Below are positions 23,017 to 30,128 of a stretch of DNA of 36,753 bases, piece after piece. Made by a program: the position numbers and the translations under genes. This DNA is from Syntrophales bacterium (GTDB taxonomy: Bacteria; Desulfobacterota; Syntrophia; Syntrophales; JADFWA01), in assembly GCA_030655775.1 (NCBI GenBank), contig JAUSPI010000096.1:1-36753 (forward strand), written 5' to 3'. Every line of letters begins with the position of its first letter. Within the stretch, counting starts at the first letter, position 1. The notes under the pieces are model-generated. The model did no database searches, was not told where the DNA came from, and was given only the letters and a program-made list of their open reading frames with translations.

Positions 23017-23853
23017 CTAATTGCAATAGGCATCAATAGCATAAATTGCATTGATAATAACTTTTGAATTCGTTTTGATAACGAACTCGCTCAATCCTTG
23101 TTCTGAATCAGGGTTTCCCCAGTCATACGTGTAACCAAGCTGTGTCCATGGATATGCATCGTGCCTTGGGTTTTCACTTTGGAAATACTGTGCAGCCCGC
23201 AGTTCATTGAACCACTTGCGATACCATGACTCGGTGTTATCAGGGAGGATAAGGCCGGCAGTGGTATCATCAATTTCATTGTCAGCGGCTGGTCGAAAAA
23301 GGTGTTCGGGGTTGACCCAGAATTCTACAAATGCGACGACTTTAGCATTGGGAGCAAGCCCGATAAGCTGGCGCAATCGCATTGTCAGATCATTTCCGGC
23401 AAAATCATATTTCCTGCATAGTTTTTGTATCTCAGGAACAGCGGTAACCCAGATATAATAATCCATAGTGTTGTATCGTTTGCCGACGCTGTCCTTGTAA
23501 TAGGAAATATCCCCGACGAGAGAGATCATAAGGACATGAGGAATACCGTCAAAAACCTTCCATGCCAATTTCGGGTTGTCCTGGACTATAGGTGTTAGAT
23601 TGTCGACAATTTCACCGGGCTCCGGATTGATGGCATCTTTGATAGCATCATTATAAGCCTTTGGCCAAACTGTGACTGATTCGCGAGAACTTCGAATCTT
23701 TGCCTGGCCTGAAATGCTCACACAGGAGGTGAGCAGAAAGAGGAGAACTAAACAGAATGAAAGTACGCGGCACTTTTTTCTTATTAGTGAAGGATTGGAA
23801 TAACCGCAATGTGCCTTATTTTTTTGCCCATGGCAATTCTTTGCTCGGACCAT
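23017..23853 (-). CDS. Predicted lipoprotein of unknown function
   Basis: A protein of up to 278 residues. A hydrophobic stretch FCLVLLFLLTSC near residue 33-44 ends in a lipobox (LTSC), so the mature protein probably starts at that Cys. About 30 polar residues precede the stretch if ATG 23853 is used; a later non-ATG start would give a normal signal length, but I see no ribosome site to decide. The mature part contains DYYIWVTAVPEIQKLCRKYD and AKVVAFVEFWVNPEHLFRPA, with aromatic-rich blocks towards the end (YPWTQLGYTYDWGNP). I do not recognise a family. It lies 47 nt downstream of the DUF6790-like membrane protein gene on the same strand. Confidence 0.72.
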   Translation of the reverse strand: MVRAKNCHGQKNKAHCGYSNPSLIRKKCRVLSFCLVLLFLLTSCVSISGQAKIRSSRESVTVWPKAYNDAIKDAINPEPGEIVDNLTPIVQDNPKLAWKVFDGIPHVLMISLVGDISYYKDSVGKRYNTMDYYIWVTAVPEIQKLCRKYDFAGNDLTMRLRQLIGLAPNAKVVAFVEFWVNPEHLFRPAADNEIDDTTAGLILPDNTESWYRKWFNELRAAQYFQSENPRHDAYPWTQLGYTYDWGNPDSEQGLSEFVIKTNSKVIINAIYAIDAYCN

Positions 23854-23900
23854 AAGTATGTTCGTCTTCTACATGAAAGTTACGTTTTGAATGTTATAAG

Positions 23901-24422
23901 CTACGTGGCTGTTTCGGTTTTCTCTAATTTATACTGATGGTACAGCAGTATAAATCCTATTATAGGCAATAAAATGTCAGTCCAGAAGATGATACCCGCA
24001 TTTCCTGGAGAAAAGTTATGGGCTTTAACCATTTGGTAGACGTGTCCTCCGGCAGCACCCCAGAGGAAAAAGGCCGGTGCAGTTACCGCAGCGGCCCGGA
24101 AACCAAGTCCGGCTCGAAATGCGATTAACCCCACGACTCCAAATCCCAAACTAGCAAAACCAACTTCATACTGAAAAGGACTGTTTCCCCAGCCGATGAA
24201 CGCAGCCGACATTTCAGCAAAGAAGACATGGCAAACAAAATTATAGATATGACCAATCCCAATGCTAAAGAGAAGAAAATAAGAGAAAATGGCCTCAACG
24301 ATGATTTTTTTATGCAGTGGTTTTGTGTTTTTTACCAGTGAAACAAGGGAACAGAGCAGGCCAATTACCAGGAATGTGAGTGTGAAATTACGAAGAGCAA
24401 ACTCGACAAGACTATCAATCAT
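23901..24422 (-). CDS. DUF6790-like integral membrane protein
   Basis: A 173-residue membrane protein with about five hydrophobic segments: LTFLVIGLLCSLVSLV, IIVEAIFSYFLLFSIGIGHI, FGVVGLIAFRAGLGFRAAAV, APAFFLWGAAGGHVYQM and ILLPIIGFILLYH. The conserved stretch GWGNSPFQYEVGFASLGFG is, from memory, typical of the DUF6790 family of unknown function. Conserved His residues (GHIYN, FVCHV, GGHVYQ) could bind metal or heme; this is inference. AAGGAG lies 7 nt before the ATG. It follows the candidate selenoprotein gene by 126 nt on the same strand. Confidence 0.8.
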   Translation of the reverse strand: MIDSLVEFALRNFTLTFLVIGLLCSLVSLVKNTKPLHKKIIVEAIFSYFLLFSIGIGHIYNFVCHVFFAEMSAAFIGWGNSPFQYEVGFASLGFGVVGLIAFRAGLGFRAAAVTAPAFFLWGAAGGHVYQMVKAHNFSPGNAGIIFWTDILLPIIGFILLYHQYKLEKTETAT

Positions 24423-24548
24423 AGAAAGCTCCTTTAGTTTATATTAAAACTGAACATCTTCTGTAATCACCAGATGGCGAGGAATATCGTTCCGGTGGAG
24501 CACATTCCTGGACATTTCTGCGGTTCGTAGTTTGAGTAAGTAAGTTAC

Positions 24549-24725
24549 TTATCTGGAAATAGTAGAAGAGACAATTAAAGCCCCGATTACTGCGCCGATA
24601 ATAATCCCTGTCCAGGGATTCGAAGTCATGGCTCAGGTGCTTCCGGAGCACTTGCCGGCATATCCTATGATACCGCCAATCACGGCACCTGCAATTCCTC
24701 CGATGATGTATCTGGTTATCATCAT
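24549..24725 (-). CDS. Candidate selenoprotein: small DUF6132-like membrane protein with in-frame TGA
   Basis: Reading through one TGA gives 58 residues: MMITRYIIGGIAGAVIGGII, then GYAGKCSGST-U-AMTSNPWTG, then IIIGAVIGALIVSSTISR and TAA (24549-24551). The TGA is codon 31 (24635-24633). Family-like sequence continues after it: glycine-zipper membrane helices on both sides, and a C-x4-U followed by TSNPW, where DUF6132-type proteins (recalled from memory) have a Cys followed by PITSNP. Thus Sec replaces the second Cys of a redox-like pair. AGAGGG lies 6-7 nt before ATG 24725. A hairpin of bacterial SECIS form follows the TGA. No selA, selB, selC or selD is in this window, so decoding must rely on genes elsewhere. 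The alternative is a nonsense mutation; the conserved continuation with no other lesion argues against it. Confidence 0.72.
24603..24632 (-). promoter_or_regulatory. Candidate bacterial SECIS element
   Basis: On the minus strand, 18 nt separate the TGA (24635-24633) from a 6-nt apical loop TGGACA, closed by a perfect 6-bp stem AATCCC / GGGATT. A loop 16-37 nt after UGA with a G in its first two bases fits the known bacterial SECIS rules (bSECIS model). The fold was judged by eye. Confidence 0.55.
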
Positions 24726-24829
24726 AATTCCCTCTTGGCGATTAGTCGATTAGATAGTAGAATTCCAAAATCTTCGGAAGCAAATTTCTGTCATTCGGAA
24801 TCATTGTTACCATTTCATCTTTTACCCAT

Positions 24830-25180
24830 TTATAATTCCGGAACGCCCGATGGAATAAGACAGACAACGATTAGCAAATCCTTCCCTGAATTTCTTATTT
24901 GATGTTCTTCACCTTCCGGCATAAAGATGACAGTGCCACGTTGTACCTTTTTCCATTGGTCATTGGTGAGTATTTCGCCTTCCCCGGAGTGAACAAACAT
25001 TTCATGCTCCCATTCGTGGGAATGCGCTGGCGTATGTCCTCCAGGGGAGATCTCAAAAACACGCATACAGAAATTTTTCGCGCCATCATTCTTTCCGATG
25101 GCGACGCGCGCAGTGACACCTTTCATTTTATCGTTGTCAAAATAGGTTGATTCAACTTCGGTATATGGCATTACTTTCAT
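24830..25180 (-). CDS. Cupin-domain protein
   Basis: A 116-residue single-domain cupin. Motif 1 is visible as GGHTPAHSHEWEHEMFVHSG, with metal-binding His-x-His and a following Glu/His; motif 2 is near PEGEEHQIRNSG with the second His. It starts MKVMPYTEVESTYFDN. GGAGGATGTC lies directly before ATG 25180, whereas the frame extends to 25264 without support. Small cupins of this kind bind a metal and may be sensors, isomerases or dioxygenases; the substrate is unknown. It lies between the selenoprotein candidate and the cyclophilin on the same strand. Confidence 0.85.
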   Translation of the reverse strand: MKVMPYTEVESTYFDNDKMKGVTARVAIGKNDGAKNFCMRVFEISPGGHTPAHSHEWEHEMFVHSGEGEILTNDQWKKVQRGTVIFMPEGEEHQIRNSGKDLLIVVCLIPSGVPEL

Positions 25181-25288
25181 GACATCCTCCAAAAATAATT
25201 TTTCATCTGCCGTGAAGCTCGGTGCCGCTGACAAGCAGAAGAATAAAAATTCCATTGAGAGCACAATTACGAGGCGATTCGAGGAGGC

Positions 25289-25774
25289 CTATTCTTCGCT
25301 AATGATTACTTTCTCCATCTTATCGCCCTCCTGGATTGTATCTACAGCCTCTAAGCCCTGTATTACTTTCCCAAAGACTGTATGCCCCCCATTCAAATGT
25401 GGCTGAGGCGAATGTGTTATAAAAAATTGACTGCCATTCGTGTTCGGACCGGAATTTGCCATAGAGATCACACCTCGCTCATGGATAAGGGGATTGCCCT
25501 TTACCTCATCTCCAAATTGATAACCCGGGCCGCCACGGCCGGTTCCCGTCGGGTCACCTCCCTGGATAACAAAATTACTGATCACCCGATGGAAGGACAC
25601 TCCATTATAAAACCCCTCCCTGGATAAGAACACAAAATTATTTACTGTTTTGGGTGCATGTTCAGGATAGAGCTCCAGTTCGATAATCCCTTTGCTGGTC
25701 TCGATTTGTGCTTTGTATTTCTTCTCTTGATCTATTTACATCTCCGGCGGACTGCTCCATTTCATATCAGACAT
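25289..25774 (-). pseudogene. Cyclophilin-type peptidyl-prolyl isomerase interrupted by TAA at codon 13
   Basis: A complete cyclophilin follows from ATG 25774 (GGAGGA 7 nt upstream): MSDMKWSSPPEM, then TAA (25738-25736), then [20 protein letters not shown] and [20 protein letters not shown]. The catalytic region [19 protein letters not shown] and [20 protein letters not shown] are intact, ending ISEE. Homologues as I remember them have a run of the form PPxM-x-IDxxKKY at this place, so TAA replaces one residue and both sides are genuine. The first usable downstream start (GTG 25633) would remove the first beta strands. The gene is either inactivated by this single change, read through, or the base is a sequencing or assembly error. 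About 160 residues in all. Confidence 0.75.
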
Positions 25775-25916
25775 ATTCGATTCCTCCATTCCATTTGTAG
25801 TAGTTTTCATGATTCCGCTTAAGATAGCAAATCTTATTAGCAGTTGCAACCCCACGCAACGGCTCACAGGTCTCCAGAAATCAGCGATAACAGAAAGTCC
25901 GAAGTGCGCAGAAGCA

Positions 25917-26699
25917 TCATACTGTGGGTCTGTTAGTGGCCATGTGGCGGCCGCCGTCAACGTTTAGCAGTGTGCCGGTAATCCAGGAGCTCTGTTCGGA
26001 TGCAAAGAAAAGGGCGGCGTCTGCGATGTCGTCGGGTTTTCCATTTCTCCCCATCGGATGCAGAGAGCGGAACGTGTCCCAGAACTCCTGAACGTTCTCA
26101 TTGCCCACGGCAGGAGCGGCCAATTCTGTATCTTCGACAAGTGCCGGAAGAATACAGTTAACCCGGATGTTATCCAGCGCATTCTCCATCGCGGCTGTCT
26201 GCGATATTACCTGCAGTGCCGCCTTGGACGCACAGTAGATGCCCGCAGCCGGAAACGCCTTGATTCCGGCGATTGAGGAGATATTGATAATGGAGCCGCC
26301 TCCCGCCTTTTTCATGTAGGGCAAGACATGGACTATAAGCCGCCACGGCCCCCATGTGTTAGTTTTCATCATCAGGTCCCAGTCGGACATCGGTGTTTCA
26401 CCGAGCTTTCCGAACCGCATAACCCCGGCATTATTTACGAGAATATCGATCCTGCCCGTTTTTTCGGCGGCAACAGAAAGCAGGCGTTTGATATCCTCTT
26501 CAACCGTCATGTCGGCCGGGACGCTCAGAATGCGTTCGCCGTGGGGCGAGATCGCCTTCGAACTCTCAACTAATTTGTCGTTACGCCTGCCCGCAATCGC
26601 TACGAACGCACCCTCATCGTGGAAACGTTTTGCTATGGCGCGGCCGATTCCCGTGCCGCCCCCTGTAATAACCGCTGTTTTATTATCAAGTTGTCCCAT
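25917..26699 (-). CDS. Short-chain dehydrogenase/reductase (SDR)
   Basis: A 260-residue classical SDR. The cofactor motif TGGGTGIG is at residues 12-19; NNAG follows near residue 88. The catalytic Ser is in IINISSIAG and the Tyr-x3-Lys is YCASK. The C-terminus has the typical GxLLNVDGGRHM ending. It oxidises or reduces an alcohol/carbonyl pair using NAD(P); Arg residues after beta-2 (AGRRNDK) are consistent with NADPH. GAGGAGGGTAAA precedes ATG 26699, so the longer frame up to 26753 is unlikely. It stands alone between the cyclophilin and the ispG leader; the substrate is unknown. Confidence 0.92.
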   Translation of the reverse strand: MGQLDNKTAVITGGGTGIGRAIAKRFHDEGAFVAIAGRRNDKLVESSKAISPHGERILSVPADMTVEEDIKRLLSVAAEKTGRIDILVNNAGVMRFGKLGETPMSDWDLMMKTNTWGPWRLIVHVLPYMKKAGGGSIINISSIAGIKAFPAAGIYCASKAALQVISQTAAMENALDNIRVNCILPALVEDTELAAPAVGNENVQEFWDTFRSLHPMGRNGKPDDIADAALFFASEQSSWITGTLLNVDGGRHMATNRPTV

Positions 26700-26810
26700 T
26701 TTACCCTCCTCATCTAAGGTCGAGTGTGGCGAGTATTTCGAGCCACTTATCATATACCGTTATTAAATAGTCGAATCGGGTCCGCTCGGAGATTCGGAAG
26801 AGGCATTATT

Positions 26811-26886
26811 GAAGCTCCCCGACTGTTAAGGAAATTTGTTGATTTTATTCGCTCGCTAACCCCGCCGCAAGCAGCGGGGAACGAAG
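26811..26886. repeat. Degenerate family C element between the SDR gene and ispG
   Basis: GAAGCTCCCCG (26811-26821) and a hairpin CCCCGC-CGCAAGCA-GCGGGG (26860-26879), followed by AACGAAG, resemble the GC-rich hairpins at 17888 and 22823 but are split by about 40 bp of AT-rich sequence. The remainder of this 407-bp gap shows no gene; it holds the ispG promoter candidate. Confidence 0.45.
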
Positions 26887-27066
26887 TAATTCGAAGAATA
26901 ATGCACTCGCTGTTCAGCTCAATTCGTCGGGAAGAGACGTATATGAGCTGGATAAAGCGGTATATATTTTTATAAGAAACGACAGCCGCAGTATATGGAA
27001 CAAAAAGAAATTCCACAATATCTTTCTTACCTTGTTGGATTATCTATCCTTTCCTCAAATTATTCA

Positions 27067-27095
27067 TTGATTACATTTTAACCTTCATGTTATAT
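27067..27095 (+). promoter_or_regulatory. Candidate promoter for ispG
   Basis: TTGATT (27067-27072) and TTATAT (27090-27095) are separated by 17 nt. A start about 7 nt on would leave only a few bases before ATG 27107, so the message may be nearly leaderless, which fits the lack of a Shine-Dalgarno sequence. Confidence 0.35.
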
Positions 27096-27106
27096 TTTTG
27101 AGCATA

Positions 27107-28186
27107 ATGGCGCAGACTCCGATGATAAAGAGAAAGAAGACACGACCCATATACGTTGGCGATGTCCAGGTGGGCGGTGATGCACCCATTGTTGTTCAGT
27201 CAATGACGTGTACCGATACCAGGGATGTCAAGGCAACCGTTGACCAGATCAGAAGGCTTGAGGATGCTGGCTGTGAAATAATACGGGTGGCCGTCCCCGA
27301 CAGGGAGGCGGCCGAGGCTCTGGCGGATATCAGAAAAGCTATGAGTGTTCCCCTGATAGCGGACATTCATTTCAATCACCTGCTTGCTCTGGAAGCGATT
27401 AAAAACGGGGTTGACGGAATCAGGATAAATCCCGGTAATATCAGCAAGGATAAAATAAAAGAAGTCATCTCAGAAGCCGGTAAGAGAGATATAGTGATCC
27501 GCATAGGTATCAATGCGGGGTCTCTTGAGAAAGAAGTACTGTCAAAATATGGCGGTCCGACATCTGAAGCCCTGGTGGAAAGCGCCCTCAATAATATCGC
27601 TCTCTTTGAGGAGATAGGTTTTACTTCCATCAAGGTATCATTGAAGTCATCGGACGTTCCCACAATGGTGGAGTCCTATCGTTTGATATCGGAAAAGACA
27701 GATTATCCTCTACATCTCGGTGTGACTGAGGCGGGGAGTATCGTCAATTCCAGTGTCAAATCATCCATAGGTATCGGGCTCCTTTTATATGAAGGAATTG
27801 GAGATACCATCAGGGTTTCTATAACCGGTGATCCTGTAGCCGAGGTGGACGTTGCCTATAAGATACTCAGGGCATTGAATATCAGAAGGGTAGGGCCGGA
27901 CATTATATCCTGTCCGACCTGCGGGCGTTGCGAGATTGATCTTTTCAGGCTGGTTGAAGAGGTGGAAGAGAAACTGGCCGGCATGAAGGAGTATCTGAAG
28001 ATCGCCATCATGGGGTGTGTGGTTAATGGGCCCGGGGAGGCGGCTGAAGCCGACATAGGTATTGCCGGTGGTCGTGGTTTTGGCATGCTTTTTAAAAAGG
28101 GCGAGGCAGTAAGGAAGATAAGAGAAGAAGAATTTGTTGATGTATTACTCGATGAGATAAAGAGTGAAGTTTTAAAGCGGGGCTAA
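27107..28186 (+). CDS. ispG: 4-hydroxy-3-methylbut-2-en-1-yl diphosphate synthase
   Basis: A 359-residue iron-sulfur enzyme of the MEP isoprenoid pathway that converts ME-cPP to HMBPP. The N-terminal TIM barrel opens with YVGDVQVGGDAPIVVQSMT. The [4Fe-4S] ligands are Cys269 and Cys272 in CPTCGRC and Cys304 in GCVVNGPGEA, with Glu311 as the fourth ligand expected for the family. ATG 27107 is chosen over a TTG at 27098 in the same frame; neither has a clear ribosome site. It is the first gene of the plus-strand housekeeping block and is separated from proS by repeat A copy 5. Length is normal for the short bacterial form without the insert seen in plants. Confidence 0.96.
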   Translation: MAQTPMIKRKKTRPIYVGDVQVGGDAPIVVQSMTCTDTRDVKATVDQIRRLEDAGCEIIRVAVPDREAAEALADIRKAMSVPLIADIHFNHLLALEAIKNGVDGIRINPGNISKDKIKEVISEAGKRDIVIRIGINAGSLEKEVLSKYGGPTSEALVESALNNIALFEEIGFTSIKVSLKSSDVPTMVESYRLISEKTDYPLHLGVTEAGSIVNSSVKSSIGIGLLLYEGIGDTIRVSITGDPVAEVDVAYKILRALNIRRVGPDIISCPTCGRCEIDLFRLVEEVEEKLAGMKEYLKIAIMGCVVNGPGEAAEADIGIAGGRGFGMLFKKGEAVRKIREEEFVDVLLDEIKSEVLKRG

Positions 28187-28215
28187 AGCCCTGCACCACG
28201 TCTATTTTGACAGGT

Positions 28216-28343
28216 TCGTAAAAAGTTTTGTCACCCTGAATTCATTTCAGGGTCTCAATCATTGGAATAATTAGATCCTGAGACAAGTGAGATCCTGAAA
28301 CAAGTTCAGGATGACAAAGAATCGGTTTCATGACTTTTTACGA
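28216..28343 (-). repeat. Repeat family A, copy 5 (inverted orientation)
   Basis: TCGTAAAAAG...CTTTTTACGA ends with the inner AGATCCTGAAACAAGTTCAG segment in the same orientation as copy 4, slightly shortened. Its end lies 31 nt before the proS start, between ispG and proS, so any transcript linking the two genes carries the hairpin. Confidence 0.88.
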
Positions 28344-28374
28344 GACCATCTATTTTTCAGTTGAAGGAGAAGCG

Positions 28375-30126
28375 ATGCGTTATTCTGAGATGTTCTTGCC
28401 GACGGAAAGGGAAATACCTTCCGATGCAGAGGTTGTCAGTCATAGGCTCATGTTACGGTCTGGAATGATAAGAAAGTTGACCAGCGGAATTTATTCTTAT
28501 CTTCCTCTGGGGTACAGGGTAATCAGAAAGGTGGAGCAGATTGTACGGGAAGAGATGAACAGATTTGGCGCGCAGGAGGTGTTTCTTCCTGCCGTCCAGC
28601 CGGCTGAACTCTGGCAGGAATCCGGCCGCTGGCAGCAGTATGGCAAAGAACTTTTACGGTTCAAGGATCGCAATGACAGAGAATTCTGTATCGGTCCGAC
28701 CCATGAGGAGGTAATAACCGATCTTGTGCGCAATGAGCTAAAGACCTACCGCCAGCTTCCCAAAAATCTCTATCAGATACAGACAAAATTTCGTGATGAG
28801 ATAAGGCCGAGGTTCGGGGTCATGCGGTGCCGGGAATTTAGTATGAAGGATGCCTACAGCTTCGATGCGGATGAAGAAGGCGCCGAGATAAGTTATAATA
28901 AAATGTTTGAAGCCTACAGCAGAATTTTCAGCCGATGCGGTCTTGAATTCAGGGCGGTGGAAGCGGATACCGGAAACATAGGGGGCAGTTTTTCTCATGA
29001 ATTTATGGTGCTTGCCGATTCGGGAGAGGATGGCCTGGTTTTTTGCAGTTTCTGTACCTATGCGGCAAATATGGAGAAAGCTGAAGTCGCCATGCCGGAG
29101 AAAGCGGCAGTTGAAAAATCAGGGTTTTTACCTCTTGAAGAAGTGTATACCCCTGAGGTGAGAACGATCGAGGAAGTTTCTGCTTTTCTCGATGTTGTTC
29201 CGCGGGAAATTGTAAAGACATTGATATTTCTGGTTGATGGATCGCCGATTGCCGTTCTTATAAAGGGAGATGAGGATGTAAACGAGGCAAAGCTTAGAAA
29301 TTATCTAAAGTGTGATTCTCTTGAACTGGCGACTGACGATATTATTAAAGAAGTTACCGGTTCTCCCAGGGGGTTTGCCGGACCTATCAACATAAAATCG
29401 AAGATTATCGCCGACTATTCTTTTATAAATATGACTAATTGTGTCGTTGGAGCAAATAGAGAGAATTATCATGTAAAGAATGCCAATATCGGCAGGGATT
29501 TTGAGGTGAAGGAATTTGCCGATTTGAGGCTTGTCAAGGAGACGGACAGATGCCCCCGCTGTGAGAGTCCTCTCAAGTTTGTGAGGGGTATCGAGGTGGG
29601 TCATGTCTTCAAATTGGGGACAAAATACAGCGAAGCAATGAGGGCTACCTACCTCGATAAAGATGGTAAAGAGAAGTATATGATTATGGGGTGTTATGGA
29701 ATAGGTATTGGGAGGACGGCTGCGGCAAGCATCGAGCAGAATTACGATGATAACGGAATTATATGGCCTGTTTCGATAGCTCCCTTTCAAGTTATTATAA
29801 CGCCCGTAAATGTGAAAAATAATGACCTTTTAAAGACAGCCGAGAAACTATATGAAAATCTCATGGGGAAGGGAATTGAAGCTATTCTCGATGATAGAGA
29901 CGAAAGACCGGGAGTGAAATTCAACGACGCCGATCTGATAGGGATTCCACTCAGAATTACCATCGGTCCAAAGAAGCTTGCAGAGGGCAGGGTAGAGGTT
30001 AAGATCAGAAAGACCGGTGAGGTTAAAATATTTTTACTGGATGAAGTAGAAGAGTTTGTCGTAAATTGGGTGCAGGAAGAAATTGGAAAACAGGAGTCAG
30101 GAGTCGGGAGCCAGGAGTCAGAATAA
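28375..30126 (+). CDS. proS: Prolyl-tRNA synthetase
   Basis: A 583-residue class II synthetase charging tRNA-Pro. Motif 1 lies in LPLGYRVIRKVEQIVREEMN, motif 2 in the FRDEIRPRFGVMRCREFSMK segment, and the last motif near GIGIGRTAAASIEQ. Between motifs 2 and 3 sits the editing (INS) domain of the bacterial-type enzyme, residues about 220-400, including PREIVKTLIFLVDGSPIAVL. The C-terminal anticodon-binding domain follows. AAGGAGAAGCG precedes ATG 28375. The final residues (GKQESGVGSQESE) are encoded by a GGAGTC-rich low-complexity repeat and look like a late addition. A tRNA-Pro gene lies 4.5 kb downstream. Confidence 0.96.
   Translation: MRYSEMFLPTEREIPSDAEVVSHRLMLRSGMIRKLTSGIYSYLPLGYRVIRKVEQIVREEMNRFGAQEVFLPAVQPAELWQESGRWQQYGKELLRFKDRNDREFCIGPTHEEVITDLVRNELKTYRQLPKNLYQIQTKFRDEIRPRFGVMRCREFSMKDAYSFDADEEGAEISYNKMFEAYSRIFSRCGLEFRAVEADTGNIGGSFSHEFMVLADSGEDGLVFCSFCTYAANMEKAEVAMPEKAAVEKSGFLPLEEVYTPEVRTIEEVSAFLDVVPREIVKTLIFLVDGSPIAVLIKGDEDVNEAKLRNYLKCDSLELATDDIIKEVTGSPRGFAGPINIKSKIIADYSFINMTNCVVGANRENYHVKNANIGRDFEVKEFADLRLVKETDRCPRCESPLKFVRGIEVGHVFKLGTKYSEAMRATYLDKDGKEKYMIMGCYGIGIGRTAAASIEQNYDDNGIIWPVSIAPFQVIITPVNVKNNDLLKTAEKLYENLMGKGIEAILDDRDERPGVKFNDADLIGIPLRITIGPKKLAEGRVEVKIRKTGEVKIFLLDEVEEFVVNWVQEEIGKQESGVGSQESE
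30091..30123 (+). repeat. GGAGTC-type low-complexity repeat at the end of proS
   Basis: CAGGAGTCAGGAGTCGGGAG and CCAGGAGTCAG follow each other and encode the last residues of ProS. A related stretch (CAGGAGTCAGAAGCCAGAAT) lies upstream of purB at 13703. The last AGGAG (30113-30117) is also the only ribosome-site-like sequence before rel. Confidence 0.65.
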
Positions 30127-30128
30127 AA

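Noticed and set aside
24439-24651. A 70-codon open frame over the 3' part of the selenoprotein candidate
   Set aside because: Wrong register; the continuous glycine-zipper protein with TSNPW lies in the frame that contains the TGA.
25736-25738. TAA as a reassigned sense codon in this genome
   Set aside because: TAA ends several intact genes here (for example proS and the transposase), so the two early in-frame TAA codons are better explained as lesions or errors.
10951-28343. Dispersed repeats considered as CRISPR
   Set aside because: Copies are kilobases apart, each is a long palindromic element, and there are no regular spacers or cas genes.
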